A DNA stretch of 64,000 nucleotides from positions 1,178,001 through 1,242,000 of the forward strand of contig JAGGNK010013003.1 in the NCBI GenBank assembly GCA_017590115.1, given 5' to 3'. Source of the DNA: Montifringilla adamsi (taxonomy: Eukaryota; Chordata; Aves; Passeriformes; Passeridae). Shown here in pieces: positions 10,601-24,100 of the stretch; positions within the stretch are counted from its first letter, which is position 1; every line of letters starts with the position of its first letter. Below the pieces are notes generated by a model, which was not told the origin of the DNA, searched no databases, and was given only the letters and a program-made list of their open reading frames with translations. The position numbers were made by a program, and so were the translations under genes.

Positions 10601-13600
10601 TTCCCTGCTTTCCTGAGGATCTGCTCAAGTGGACTTCCAGTTTCTTGAAATGGTTGGCCTCTTAATAAAACAACTTTGTCTTCATTGAGTGCTCACACGC
10701 CAAAGCATTTGCTCCTGTGGCAGAATGTAGTAGTGCTGAAGGTCTTCCATCAAAATTCAGTCATGGCTGGGGGTCTTTGTGGGAGCATGGAAACCTGGTT
10801 TAACCCAGATGTGCTCTGCTAGGCTGAGGACCTTTCAGTGCTCATAGCCTTTTCCAAACAGCTCTCCAGTGAGTTTGAGAGAAGGCTGCAAAAATTATTA
10901 TCTTGTCTTGAGGTGTGGACTGTGCTCAGATCTGTTTGTGCTTCTCTGGACTGCTGCCTTGGTACACCTGCAGCCTTGATCAGCCCCTTCAGACCTGGGC
11001 TCTGCTGCTTGGGTCAGCTCTGGAAGAGCAGGTCTTCACTGGGCTGTGGCTGCTGGACTGGCATGGATTACCAGGGAGGTCTGCTCCTGGCTTTTATGTG
11101 ATGTCAAAAATCTGACTGCTGGAAGAAGGTTGTGTCTCTCACCTCTTTTCTGGCGCATCCTAACTTTTATTTGAGCAGCCTCAGTTCACTTGGCAGCCTT
11201 TTAATCTTCTTACCCTGGAATCATAGTCTTCTGTCTGTAATTACCATGAGAGATGATGTGCACCTCCGTTGTGATACTTTGAGGGGTAAAGGCTTTGTTT
11301 GGCCTTTCTTTTGAAGGTACCAACAGGAGATAGATCCTTGCGTTCCTTAGGATTTGGATGCATGAGGCTCTGCTTCCAGCTGGAAGTGTTAGTACCAGTG
11401 AACAGCAGCGGGCTGTGTCACTCTGTACTCAATGGCACGTGGGCAGAGCACAAACTCTTCCATGTTTTTCAGAGGTGTGCTTAAATCATATTAATTTTGC
11501 ATTTGCCTAGCTGAAGGTTGCCTTCTTGGCTCTGCTTACACAGCTGGGGCTGTCCCCATGGGAATTATCAAAACATCTGCAATGGAGAGCTGCTGCTGTG
11601 CTCTTTCCTTCTCACACTTTGCTCTCCTTGCTTTTACTGTGGTTTTTCTGCTGGGTCATCCCTGAGCACAAAACCCCGCCAGCTTACAGCAGAGATGGTT
11701 TTGATTCCATGACCCTTACATAAAACATTAAACCCCAGATATTAGAAGTGGTAATCTTGAAAATGGCATGTTGCAAGCTGTGTTCTCACAGTTGTGTCTG
11801 CTTGTAGGCAATCAGAACACACATGGAGGAAAAAAATGGTGGATTTTGGGTGTCATTAAGGGTCTGTGTGAATGAAGAGGGGTTCTGGAGAGCACACAAG
11901 CTGACCACTTGTGTGCCTTCAGATATGCTCCAATGGTGTTGCTCCTGTGATTTTATTTTTTCTTATTTATTAGTTGATAATAGTCTAATATGGCCTTTAT
12001 ACCTTTCTAGAAAAAAGAAATTAATTTCTGATATGTTCATGTAGAAGGTGTGTGAGGTGGTGAACTAGGATAAGAAGGTAATGAGGTGTGGATTTCGTAA
12101 TGCATCTACTAAGAGAAACATGACATGAACCTATATTATTTACTGTTAGTATGTTACCTGCAAATAATTTGTATTTTCATGTAGGGCATTAGATATGCTA
12201 ATGGTTCTCTTCTATAATGTAGTAGCATGCAAACAAATAGTGCATTGACACCACAAAGTCTGTCTCACTACAAGTTCCAGCTTAATAAGTTCTATTTTTT
12301 CCCTTATATTTTTGAGAAGATTGAGTGTGCCCAGGCCACTTTTGTGTTGAAAACAGACTTTATTGCCCCCTTTCCCCTAAGAAAAGAATACAGTGACCTC
12401 AGACTTGCATGTGTGTGTCAGCATGTGCATGTTCTTGATCTGCCATGCTGACGGAAGATTTGTAAAGGGAGATTTCGTGCAACATGAACCGGGAGCTAAA
12501 ATTACCAAAACACGGCTGTGAGGTGTAAGCTCCTGTGTAGCTGCCTAAAGAGCTGCTCAACAAGGGGGCAAAGTTAATCATTAGAAGGGAACAGAGCAGC
12601 TCATGTTGCAGCAGAGTTGGGGTTTGTCTCACTGTGTGAATTTTATCACTGGCTCTTTGTTTGGTTATTTTTTTTCTTAATTTAAGAAAGGATTGAAGAA
12701 GTGACATGAGCATATGTATATATGGCTGTGTTTAAAGCCAGCCATCGCTGACTGCCAGTATGAATCTGCTCTGGTGCCTTGGGGGAGAAGTAAATCATAG
12801 GGAGAGCAAAGCTATTTTTGACCAGCTATTTGAGCAGCTCACTTTGCTTTAATTTTTTTTTTCTTTTTTTAATACTGACTGAGCTGGTAGCTAATCATAC
12901 CCATCTCTGCACTTAATAGAAATAAGAAACAGAAGGTAAAAAATTTATGGGTGTTTTCCAGCACTGCCACTGGTGAGCATAAATTCGGGTGCTATTGTCA
13001 ACACAGCTTTGCAATAGCTGGTGCAAGAGCGTGTGAGCAGATGAAGAGAGGAACAAAAATTGCTGGTGGGAAACACGGTGTGTTTCCTGGGGGAGGCACA
13101 AGTTCTGCACCTCATGACTGCCTGGCACCAGGCAGGGGCTGGCAGGGCTGGAGAGCATAACATGGATTATCCTGTTGCCTTTGTGTGTCAGCACGTCATT
13201 CCTCCATTGCACCTATCGCTCCCCTTCTCCAAAATGAGGAGGGTGGGCAGTGTTCTTCCAGGGACACGTGAGGCTGCCAGGCTCTAGGGCTGGCTGGCTC
13301 TGGGGGTGGCACAGCCAGGCAGCGGACCCTGGGTAGGAGGAGATGCAGGAGCAAGGAGACAAGTGTTTACTGCAAACTGGTGTAAGAAAACATGCAGTAA
13401 CTGTGTAGAGCTGTCTGGTGAGATGTGATATGGAAACTGTCCTCATCTTGAGCTCTGGCACTGGGAGCTGGAGCATGAAACCAGAGTGATAGTGCTTACA
13501 GGGACAGGGAATTGGAATGGGGTTTGGGTTTTTCTTTGGTTGTTTTGTTGGATCTTTTTACAGTTAATACGAACCTCAGCTTTGCTCTGTGCTATTTACA

Positions 13601-14629
13601 ACTGTGAGCTGCATCCATAGTTGCAGTGTCTTATGTCTGTAGGGTGCATGTGTGTGTACAAGTACACCCCCTACATCTGTACAGTGCTCACATCAGCAGG
13701 AAGAAAATAGCTGTTCCCATAACACAGTTTGCTAGAAGACCCCTTTTGAAATTCTACAAGCAGGATGGTGTCAGTTGATGTACTGCCTCTGAAGCATGGG
13801 TAGCCTGTTAGACCTTGCAATGGCAGTGTTTTATAGATAATAATGTTATGATTAGGGTTTTAGTGTTTTGTTGTTTTGGGATTTTTTTTGTCTAAGTGGT
13901 GAGCCATTGCTCCTGCAGGTCTGAGCTGCCACCCCAGTGGCTGGTCCTTTCCTGTTGGGAATTGGTCCCAGCACTCTCTGCTCTGCAGGGAAGCCCAGGT
14001 TAGGGCAACAGGCTCTTGCAGGAAGGGAAAAAGATCTTGTGGACCCAGGCAGCTCTATGGGACACACTTGATGAGCACATAGGCTGGCCAGATCTTCCCC
14101 TGGTAGAAACAGGCAGCAGCACTTGGGATTGACTGTGACTTGTAGGGAGTTATAAAGATTTCATTTGCACTGAGACCACAAATAGACTTTATGCTGATTT
14201 AAGTTTTGCAGTTCCTTTTTCACTCTTTGGACAGCAAAGGCAAACACTTCTAAACAGGGTCAGTTTACAATATAATGAGTAACTTAAGAGTTAATGTGAG
14301 ATCTGAATGGATTAGATCCTACCTGTTAAGGTTTTTTCCAGGTTTCAAGTGTTCACATGAAAATAGCTATTATTTCTGTGTCTGAATTGGTGTTTCTAGA
14401 TAGATACACCAGTTTCCAAGTGCTACCCATAAGCTCTGCTTATAAACCAAGGGGAGTTTATGCTCATGAGTTTACTGGGAGGCTCCTGTTGGACCCTGGC
14501 TCTCACCAGTGGCTTCAGTGTTCGTGCTCAGCACGGGGATGGTGCAGCCCCGTGCTTGGGTTTGGTGGGCTCCTGCTGAACGTGGCTGTGGTAGTTTGCA
14601 ATGATTTCTGACCATCTCCTTTGTTGCAG

Positions 14630-15180
14630 ACCAGTCAAGCTAAATGGGTCCAGTCACTGGAATGACTCCGGATAAGAAAGCTGAAACGCCGGGAGCAGAA
14701 AAAGCCGCGGGACTACGGCAGTGCCATGGGATGGGCAGCCTGCCCGACACGGGCGACGCCGGCAAGCCAAAGGCCACCGTGGTGGACAGAGATTCAGCAG
14801 ATGATGAGCTCACAAATTTGAACTGGCTGCACGAAAGTACTAACCTGCTAACAAACTTCAGCCTCGGCAGCGAGGGCCTTCCAATTGTTAGCCCCTTGTA
14901 CGACATCGAGGGTGACAGCGTGCCATCCTTCTCACCATCCTGCTACCAGAACCCTGAGAAAAAATCCTCCACTTCCAAACCCCCTTACTCTTTCAGCCTT
15001 CTCATTTACATGGCAATTGAGCAGTCCCCCAACAAGAGCTTGCCAGTCAAAGAAATCTACAGCTGGATCCTGGAGCGCTTCCCCTACTTCGCCACGGCCC
15101 CCACCGGCTGGAAGAACTCGGTCAGACACAACCTCTCCTTGAACAAGTGTTTCCGAAAGGTGGAGAAAAGCCATGGCAAG
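14630..15180 (+). CDS. FOXN2: FOXN2 exon 2 (start codon and most of the forkhead domain)
   Basis: Acceptor TTGTTGCAG precedes 14,630 and donor AAG|GTGAGA follows 15,180. The first 14 bases are 5' UTR and coding starts with ATG at 14,644. The exon encodes residues 1-179, from [12 protein letters not shown] through [17 protein letters not shown]. It ends in phase 0 inside the forkhead domain. Reading past the donor gives unconserved sequence, so the splice is real. Confidence 0.95.
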
Positions 15181-18100
15181 GTGAGACCTGGCAGGAGGGA
15201 GGTGGAACAAGTTGGAAATTCAGGGAGAAATGGAGACGGTTCTGTTGTTCTTAAGCATGTTTTGTTTGGGTTGTTTTCACCCCACCGTGTCCTCTTAACA
15301 CTTTATTTGCAGATGGAGGTGGTTTCAAAATGCTGTTTCTGTGAAATCACAGGATGACAAAAGTCACTGGGTTTTGTTATTTATTGTTCACCTAGGTACA
15401 CCCAGCTGTAGTGCATCCTTTTAAAATCTGGCACACATGGCATTGCAAAGGACTCTTGTTTCCATTTACTTACAGTTTTGTTAGCCTGCAATAACCAGCC
15501 TGAAATTGCAGATAACTGTCCTAGGATTTCTTCATGATGAAGCCTCTTAAATTAGTGCTTTCTCTATTTTCCAGTGCTGAAATTCTGGGGTATCTTCTGC
15601 CTTCCCTGCTTTTCCAGCATGGCCATGGCTCCAGTTTGCACTGGCAAGCAGAGGAGATTATGGGATGCCAACTAGCTTCCCTGCTTGGCTGGCAGGAATG
15701 TTGCCCCTCTGGGTGCAGATCTCTGACAGCCCTGTAAGATGCCGTTGCTTGATGTACATGGTTGAGTGTTCCTCAGTCCAACAGCTTTCTCAAATATTAA
15801 ATTGACTCTTCCACTTGTGATCTTCTGTTACACTTAGCACAGCTCTAGTTTTCCAGTAACCATATTAATTCCTGCATTTAATGGACTGTAACGCTTTAAC
15901 ATCTGTCATAAGATAAGATGTGCGTCTCTGCGTGGTGCAGACTCACTTCTTAAAGTCAAGGATACTCTTTTCTGTACAAGTTCTTTCTTCTGATTGATAT
16001 GATTTTACTAGTGACTTTCTTCCTCCCTCTCTCATTCCCCATCTTGTTCCTCAAAGAGCTGGCTGTGACTTAAATAAACTAACAAACCACATACTGAAAG
16101 TCAACAAACAAGTCCTGTGCTTGGAGGTCAGACTCGGTGGTAGCAGGCTTGTTATCAGAAATGCCTGCAATGCTTGGAGTGCTTGACAGCTTCTCACTGT
16201 AGAGAGGGGTCCTGCAGCTGAGTGGGCATTGGGGAGGACTGCCTTGTGCTGACAGGGCTGAACACCACTGCTTCTCAAAATTCCTGCTTTTGCATTAAAT
16301 TGTTAGGGTGTTGTTTTCACAAGCAGCAGCTTTGCCCTGAAAAAAAAAAAGTGACTTTTTATTGCAGTGTGGCAAGTCCATTAGCTACCCCATTGCTGAA
16401 TCCTGCTGAGTGTTAGGATGGGCTCTTAACGTGGCTCTAGGTGCTGTAATGGAGTAACTGAGATGCTCAAGCTGTCCCTGTGTGGAGGACTGGATCTGAG
16501 CAGGGAGCACACACTGCTTTAGGTGCCACAAGTGCTGTTAAAGGCCTGGGTGGCTCTGTCCAAGGAGGGTGGCATGAGTTTCAGAAAAATTAGAGCAGGA
16601 AAGGGAAATTTAAACTGGTATGAGTTCCTTCTGTCTGTGGATCTGCTCTTAAATGCTCTGATGTTTTCCAGCCTCCTGGGTTAGGAGTTACAAGTCAAAC
16701 TTGTTGTCTTGGCATTTGTGTGGCAGGAGCTTGACACTGCCTGGTCCCCTGCTTGCCATGGGTAAAACCCCCTTATCTCCATGGGTATTGCTGGGCTCAG
16801 AGGATGGCTTGCTGCTCGATGTGACATTTCTAGCAGGAAGAGCAAAATGCAGAATATCTCCCACTGCTACCAGCAAGGTGATGCTGATGTGCCCTGTCAG
16901 TGGTTTCCCAGAGCTCCAGAAACTGCACAGCTCTGTAATTCTAAAGAACAGAAACTGTGCTTACCAAAAAATACCACCCCAAAAAAGCCCCTCCTGGAAC
17001 TTTGCTGAAGCTTCCTCATTTCCAGCAAACAGCAGTTCAGTTTTAACCCTCTGCCCCCTTAGAAAAGGACCAGATGAGGGTACTGCTCCCAATTCTTCCT
17101 GCAAAATAAGCCTGTGGCACACAGCAGCATGCCTGGACCCCATGGGAGTTGATCTGGCAGGTGATGGAAATATGCAGACCCCTTTGGATGAGCTCCTCAG
17201 GTGTCACTTCTTGGAGCAAGCAGCAGCTGCTCACAAGCTCATTTTGCTGATCCTGTTGCATGTAACCATGTGCTAGCCATGCCTCTGGGTGCTTCCCTGA
17301 AAGGGCAAGATAATTTTGTTTTTTTTTTCCTTTTTTTTCTTTGTTGATGGCATTTCCTACTTCAAAGGGAGCACGCAATCAGCTTTCTTCTATGCCAAGT
17401 GGCTGTGGAAGCAGAAAGGTCCATGGCATCTTGTATCAGAGGAGCCTGGTTTATTTGCTAACATCAGGGTATGAAGAGTTTTACAGCCTTTCAAATGAAT
17501 CTGAACTCTTGTTGGAAGAGTCTAAGATGTCTGACAGTAGGGGATGGATGGTCCGTGCCCCTGCATCCCAGGGCAGGCTCTACTCTCTGACACCTCCCCT
17601 GGCTGTTGCTGCTGGCTGTCAGCTGTGAAATCATCTCTTCGAGGTCAGGCAGCAAAAGAAGGAAGTGTCCATCCTCATCTTCGCCATAACGCTGATACTT
17701 TGTTTTGGATTGGAAGTGCATGTTGAAGGAAAACTGATTTTTCCCCACTTACCCCCCTGAGCTGGCACTGCAGGGCAGTTTCAGGACTCTTGCACTGGAG
17801 TCATTTTGGCTGGTGCTGACCTGGAAGAGTTGCTGCAGGAGCATGCTTGGTGTGCCCTGATGGCTCTGGGCATTGTCCACAAGGCTCTGCTGGAGCAGAT
17901 CTGAGCAGAACGTCTAAGGCACAAAGAGATGACCCCTCAGCACCAACTCCCTTATTCTGCAGAGCTCTTTCCACCAGACTGTGCCCCATCATGTTGCAGC
18001 TCTGGATGGTCATAGCTGTGGCTGATTGTTCTGTGTGTATATTTGCATCAGCCAGCTAAATACCTGCAGGCTGCAGGGCTTCAGGGGTCTAGGACAGCAT

Positions 18101-21100
18101 CCAACAGAGACTGGGGGAAGACTGTCCTTGCTTGGACCACTGGAAAAAATTACATGCTGTGGTTTTCTTTTAATGAGTGGTGCTGAAGGGAAGGTAAGTG
18201 CCTTGAGATGCCTCATGAGCCAGCATTGCAGTCAAGAGGAACTTCTCATGCCATGGGATCAGGATGTATGGACATCATCACCCTGCTAAAATACCATTGC
18301 CTGCTCTGTGTGCACATAGCACACTGCTGCTGTATCGGAGTGGTGTGTCAAGGTTTACCCCAGGTGACAGACCCATGAGCTGAAATACCTTTTCTTTTAG
18401 AGCTGCGGTTGAGAACATGTGTGCAGTCAGCCAGGCAGGTGAGATTCCCAGTGGGTCTCTGGTAATGGTGGTGATGAACATCAAGGGAGAGATGCTGGAG
18501 CTGTCCCAGGGACACCTGCTTGCTTTCCAGTGTTCCTGCTGTGGCCCTGGTGCCCCTGAAGATGTGGAGGTGTGATTGTGAGTCAGTGATCCTCAGAAGA
18601 TACAGATAAAGCTCTTTGCATGTTAAGCACTGTCGTGCTGCCTTGGGCTTGAGGAGAGAGGCGCCTACGCTGTGACGTTGCTTTTTTTGAGGGAGCAGCA
18701 TCTGATCTACAGCACAGGAGAACCTCAAGTGAAAAGGGGTTTGGGGCTAAAAGCCATGAAGAGTCTCCCTGCTCTTTGCTTAGACTTGTTTTTATGATTA
18801 TGGCATTGGGAGTTATTAATTAATTGATGCTGAGGAGAAAAGGTGTGAGGAGGCAGGATCAGCATCCACATCAAACATCAATTTGGCAGCCCCCTGCTTG
18901 CATGGATGTGGCCCTGCCACTGTTTTCTCTAGAGGTTGGGGCTTACAGGGCTTGAATATCTTCAACAGCCGTCCCTTTCTTGGTAAATGTCTGGTTTAGG
19001 TGTTTGTGGTAGGTTATTTTTTTTTTTTTTTTGTCAAGAGATGGTGATAAAAAACCTGTAGCTTTTCAAGTATTTGGGCAAAGAGCAGGGCAGGTGCCAT
19101 CCATAAGCCTGGGGAGATCGAGGGATGCCTTTTCTGTGGTAAACCTTTTGGTGGATGTATTTTACACCTCCTTGCACACAGACAGTATTTTCCAGTGGTT
19201 CACCTTGCTCAGGTGGATGCAGCTGGTGAAGACTGTCCATCCCTGATGGAGCCAGGACTGCTCCCAGATGTGAAGCTGATGGACAGCTCTCTGCAGCACG
19301 GGGACATGTCCCTGCAGGGAGCCACCAGCACCAGCTGAGCTGCTCTGCTTTGGTTGCTCCTCAGACTGGGGGGAACTGTGATGGGGAGGTGGTAAAGGAT
19401 AAGGCTGGATCATGGGAGGCATTTCATTTCCAGCCCACATTTCTGTAATCCAGCCCTGAAATGCTGGGGGCTGGAAACTTACTGTCTTTACAAAATAGCT
19501 CCTATGCTTCAAAATGCAGGAATTCTTTTCCTTCCTTCATTTTTGCCTAGATGAAATCCTCCAAGTCAAATTAGAAACATTAGAAAGATGCAGAAAAGGT
19601 GATAGACCAAAAACTAATCTCAGAACTCTATGATTGCCCCTGTTTTGAGTTGCACAGTAAGAAGAGCCTGGTGGCCTCTTTTCACTGACTCTAGAGGGTT
19701 TCTTCTCTAGATCTTTAGTACAAGTTACACCTACATTTCATTCCAGCACTTGCCTCACCTTTGAAGTGAAATACTAACCTCCAAAGGCAGTTTAGCATTT
19801 TAGAGTGTCCTGAATTAGTCCTTGCTAGGAGAAGTGGCACAGTCTGTTCTGGCTTGTTTTAAAGCTGGATTTTGGTTCTGTGGCATTTCCAGCTCCAGCT
19901 GTGGCAGGCTGTCCCCTGACACGTGACACTTGATTTCAGACCTGGGCTGGACTTCTGCCCCTGTGTTTGCTAAGCAGAGGGTGCAAGCAAAGCACAGGAG
20001 CAGTTCCATCATCTCTGCAGCTCAATGTCTACTTTTAGCATCTCCAAAGGTGGGTGGAAGTGTGGTTTCACATTACACATGACCCAAAGAAGAAGTCACC
20101 CTGTTTACTGCCTGTTGCATTGGATCTGTCAGTATCTGGATGGCTTCAGGGTGTGCCCGGGTTCAGCTTGCTGCTGCAATACCCACCCAAAATCCTTGTG
20201 TTATGTTGTCAGGGCAGCAAACTGGAGGAGTATCTCGCTAGGAAGATCAGAGAGGGAAAATAACCCCCAGAAGCTGAACTGAATGAGATATGAAGCAAAA
20301 GTGCTCACCTAAAGTAGCAGATAAGGTAGCAGATAAACAGTGTAGAGAAGTGGTTTGCTGCTCAGGGGACTTCCTGCTGCTCCCTGGGGGCAACAGCCTC
20401 CAAACTGTGAAAAGGTTTGGGGGGGAAAAAAAGCCAGTTGGGCATGGTTGGGGTACTGGGGAAAGGGGTCTGGGAGAAGTAAAGGATCAGGGTGTAAGTC
20501 TGTCACTGAGATGATGGATAGAGCCAGCTGGGAGGATGCCTCCTGTTAGTATCTAGGTGGTTAAATCATCCTGCCAGCCACCATAGCTGTTTATTAATTG
20601 AAAGTTAGCTTATTGATAAGTATCTTATAGGCTGTGCTCAGTTTTAGCATGCAAAGGTAAGTTATAAGGAAGATGCAGGTTAAAAAAATAACTTGGAGAG
20701 ATGAAGCAGCTCAGAGATCTGCGTTAAAGGCTTTAGCTGCAATTGCAGCTGCATCTCTTTCTCATCTGGAGCTCTCCCTGGCTTGATTTTTCTCTCTTGA
20801 TAGCAAGGTATTTCCTCTTCTCAGAAAACCCCTGTGACTTAAATAGAACCACAGGCTTACATGCTTTGTACATCCTTTTTAGTCTGGGGTAAATCATGGA
20901 GCATCCATCCATAAATTGGAATTATTGCCCCCCATGGTTCTGGCAGGAGGAGGCCAGCTGGCCACTGTGGGCTCACAGGAGCTTCTCCATGAAGTTTGGG
21001 TTTCTGTTCTGATTTTCAGTCCCCAAAAATCCTTTTGAAGGATCTTACTGTTAAGGTGTACAGTTGCCCCATCCTTCAGCCATGTACATTTCCATTTCTG

Positions 21101-24100
21101 TAGCATCTGTTTTCCCCAAAAAATCTGGTGCTGCTACGTGCAGAGCTTTTAGCTGATCTGCCAGGTCAGTGATCATAGAATGTCTGTTACAGAATAGAAC
21201 TATTTAATTAAGTTGCAAGAAGTAGCAGGCTCAAAAAAAAAAAAAAAGGGTTCTTTATTTAGTAAATTTGTGAAGAAGGCTTTGAGACAAGCAAGAGATG
21301 CTTTGTCTTCCTTAAGTTTCAATATACTAAATGTAATATCAAGAATGACTACCACAGGGGTGATTACATTCATTAGGTTTACAGATTCTGAGAAAGTGGG
21401 AATAATCCATTTTGTAGCTGGACATTGAGCAAGATCCTTTTCCAGGGTGGTGTAAAGTTTAATGAGTATGTGTCTATATCTGAACCAAGGGGAAGGTGCT
21501 TTGGTTTCTTACCTAGAAACCTGCTAATGAAAAGATTGCTGATCAGTTTACTGATGCCTGGACAGGTCCCTGAACTCACAGCTGTGTTTATTGAGTGTTA
21601 AAATAAGGTTTACAGCATTTAGGGGACAAATGGGAATGGGGCTTTAGAGAAGGGGTTTTGGAGATGCTATCATGACCTGCAAGATGGGTGCTTCCATAGT
21701 GTATAATGAGGGTCTCGGGGCCATTTTCTCAATTTTGGGACCATCCAGGATGGAACTGCCTGTGGATGTTGTGTGTCAGCTGTGCAGTGGTGTGTGCCTA
21801 CATGCAGTCATTGCACTGTGCTGCAGCTTGGGGATATTAAATCAGAAAGGACTGTAGCAGCCTGGTCCTGGATTTTCTAATTCGCTGTGTTTCTTCATTG
21901 CAGGTGAATGGAAAAGGGTCCTTGTGGTGCGTTGACCCAAAATATAAACCTAATCTTGTCCAAGCACTGAAAAAACAGCCTTTTTCCTCAGCACTTGCAT
22001 TTTATACTCCGCCAGCGTCGCCACCCAGGTAGGTGGAGTTCTCATCCAAGCAGGACACGTTGCTCCAGGTGGCAGAGGGTGTTGAAGTGCTGTATCTGCT
22101 GCCACCCGAGAGCAGAATTTGAGTGGGCCTTAGATGGGACCAGCTGGGTGAGGTGGGGAGATGTAGTGAGCCCAGGCTTCCCAGACAGCACATCTGGGTG
22201 TGTTCAAGTCTCTTACTAACTGTGGGAGAGTTTAAATGAAGAAGGTCAGGGGTGTGCTGGCTGCTTTCTGCAGAGCCCAGTTTCTGCAAGAGGGCAGGCA
22301 GTCCTGGGAACTAGAGCAAAATCCTCTTTCAAGCACAGTCCATCAGGACTCCTGCAATGGAGGAGGTGGGTGTCTTCTCCTGTAAGTCACTTGTCTGGAT
22401 ATAAAATGTATCTATTCTGTGCTGTTGTCTAAATTCCACAAGTGCTGAGATGCTGCCCTGAGAGGTTTGTTTTTCTCTGAGGCTGTTTAAAAGCATTTTG
22501 CAGCAGGGATGGAAAAGACAGCCTTTGCCATAAGCGTAGTGTGAGGTGGGGCATGCAAGAATTCTGAAACCAGGACTTCTTACCAACACAGTTTAAGATT
22601 AGGCGCTAGATTTTGGAGAATTTGAAGTCAAACTCGTGTAGAGTTTGACTCAGAGTTCCTGAGCAGAGGAAGAGGAGCAGCAGCTGGGTCAGCCTGTGGA
22701 GGCAGGGGGACGGAACGCAGCGCAGCACGTTGGGTGAGCTCGGTTCTGAGGAAGGCATGTGGCTGGTTTGTCAAGTCCAGGAAAGAATTTGGGTGAGATA
22801 AGAGGTCATTAAGGTGTTTGTACATTGCCCTATGCCTTAACCTTACTGCAAGGAGCTCCCTTAACAAGCAGGAGGAGCTGGGATTCCTGGAGCAGGATGT
22901 AAGACTGACACTGAGCAGACATTTCTCAGGGTCCAACAGGACACTGACCCTGGGAGCTGGCACCCCTCTGCAAGCCTTAGAGGCTCAGGATTTTTGTGTG
23001 GCATGGGCTTGTCCAGTGGAGTTTGTAACCCACAGGATATAACCAGTTGTGTCTGGTGTCTCTCCAACCCAGGGCCATCCTGGGCTGGAACAAGCCAGGC
23101 GGAAGTATCCTGTTTTCCAGCTTTCTCTTGGAATTGGGAGCACTACTAAAATAACCCTGAAACATTTAAGTATTAAGAAATAGTCAGATTAGGAACTGTG
23201 AGATGACTGCTGGTATTGCTTGAGGTTTGTGGGAATAAAGATTGTTGAAATGTCTGTAATTGGGCTCTAGAGGATAATGCTTTTACAGGCTGTAATGTCT
23301 CTTGTGTAAGGGTATGGACCCCTGGTTCAAGTGAAGGTTTGGTCCTCGAAAGCTTTAATGCTCTGTGTTAGTACAGCCAGACTTTGAAATGTAGAGAATA
23401 ATACAGATGGGAAGTTGTCTGTCCTGCCAGAGGTGCAGAGGATTGACAGACTCAGCCTAGGGCTGGGTGTTCAGAGCCTTGACCAGTTAAGCTTTTAAAA
23501 TCTCCAGGGTCTCAAAGATCAGTGCAGCTTAAGTTGTGTTAAGTGTGGTTTACTTAGCTTGGATAAATGCAACATACCAAACTTAGGTGTGAGGAAGGAG
23601 ACATTTCATCTGCATGCTTAAGTACTTGGAAGAGCAGGACTTTAATTTGAAGTGTTGTTTTTGGTAACTTTTTTTTTCCCCTTTACTGAAGGACTAGTCA
23701 CACTTGCCAACAATTACAAGGAAATCCTGGATCTAATGAAGCCATATGGCAAAATTCCCACTGACTTCAACACGGGAAGGGTTTTGCAGTGCTTGTATTT
23801 ATGAGTACAAGAAAATAAGAAACAACATATTAAGATACCAAACTGCTCCCTAATGAAAGCTGGTTTATTTTCCTTCAATAATAAAAAACATTTATGTGAC
23901 TTTTCATCACACCCAGAAAAACAGATTTTTTTCCCCTTCCATGCTTAGATTTGATTTAAATTTTGGCCTAATTTTGGGGAAGGGCCCCCAAGGATCTGCT
24001 TTGTTGTAGAGAGGGAGGAAGCCCAGAGGTTCAGCTGGAGAGAGGGTGAAATACTGTCCAAATTTATCTTCAGAGTGATCCTCAAATTCAGCTGTGGCAG

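Larger units (their letters stand above)
3178..14629 (+). other. FOXN2: FOXN2 intron 1
   Basis: An 11.5 kb non-coding stretch between the CpG-island donor and the acceptor TTGTTGCAG before 14,630. The first 600 bp are CpG-rich and the rest is ordinary unique-looking DNA. It holds a 49 bp minisatellite (6626-6812), a two-copy 51 bp repeat (7537-7638) and short T runs. I saw no CR1 or LTR fragment and no supportable exon in it. Confidence 0.6.

Noticed and set aside
15181..15357. Read-through of FOXN2 exon 2 into intron 2 adding 58 residues
   Set aside because: Sequence after the donor is unconserved and the spliced exon 3 continues the forkhead domain in frame.
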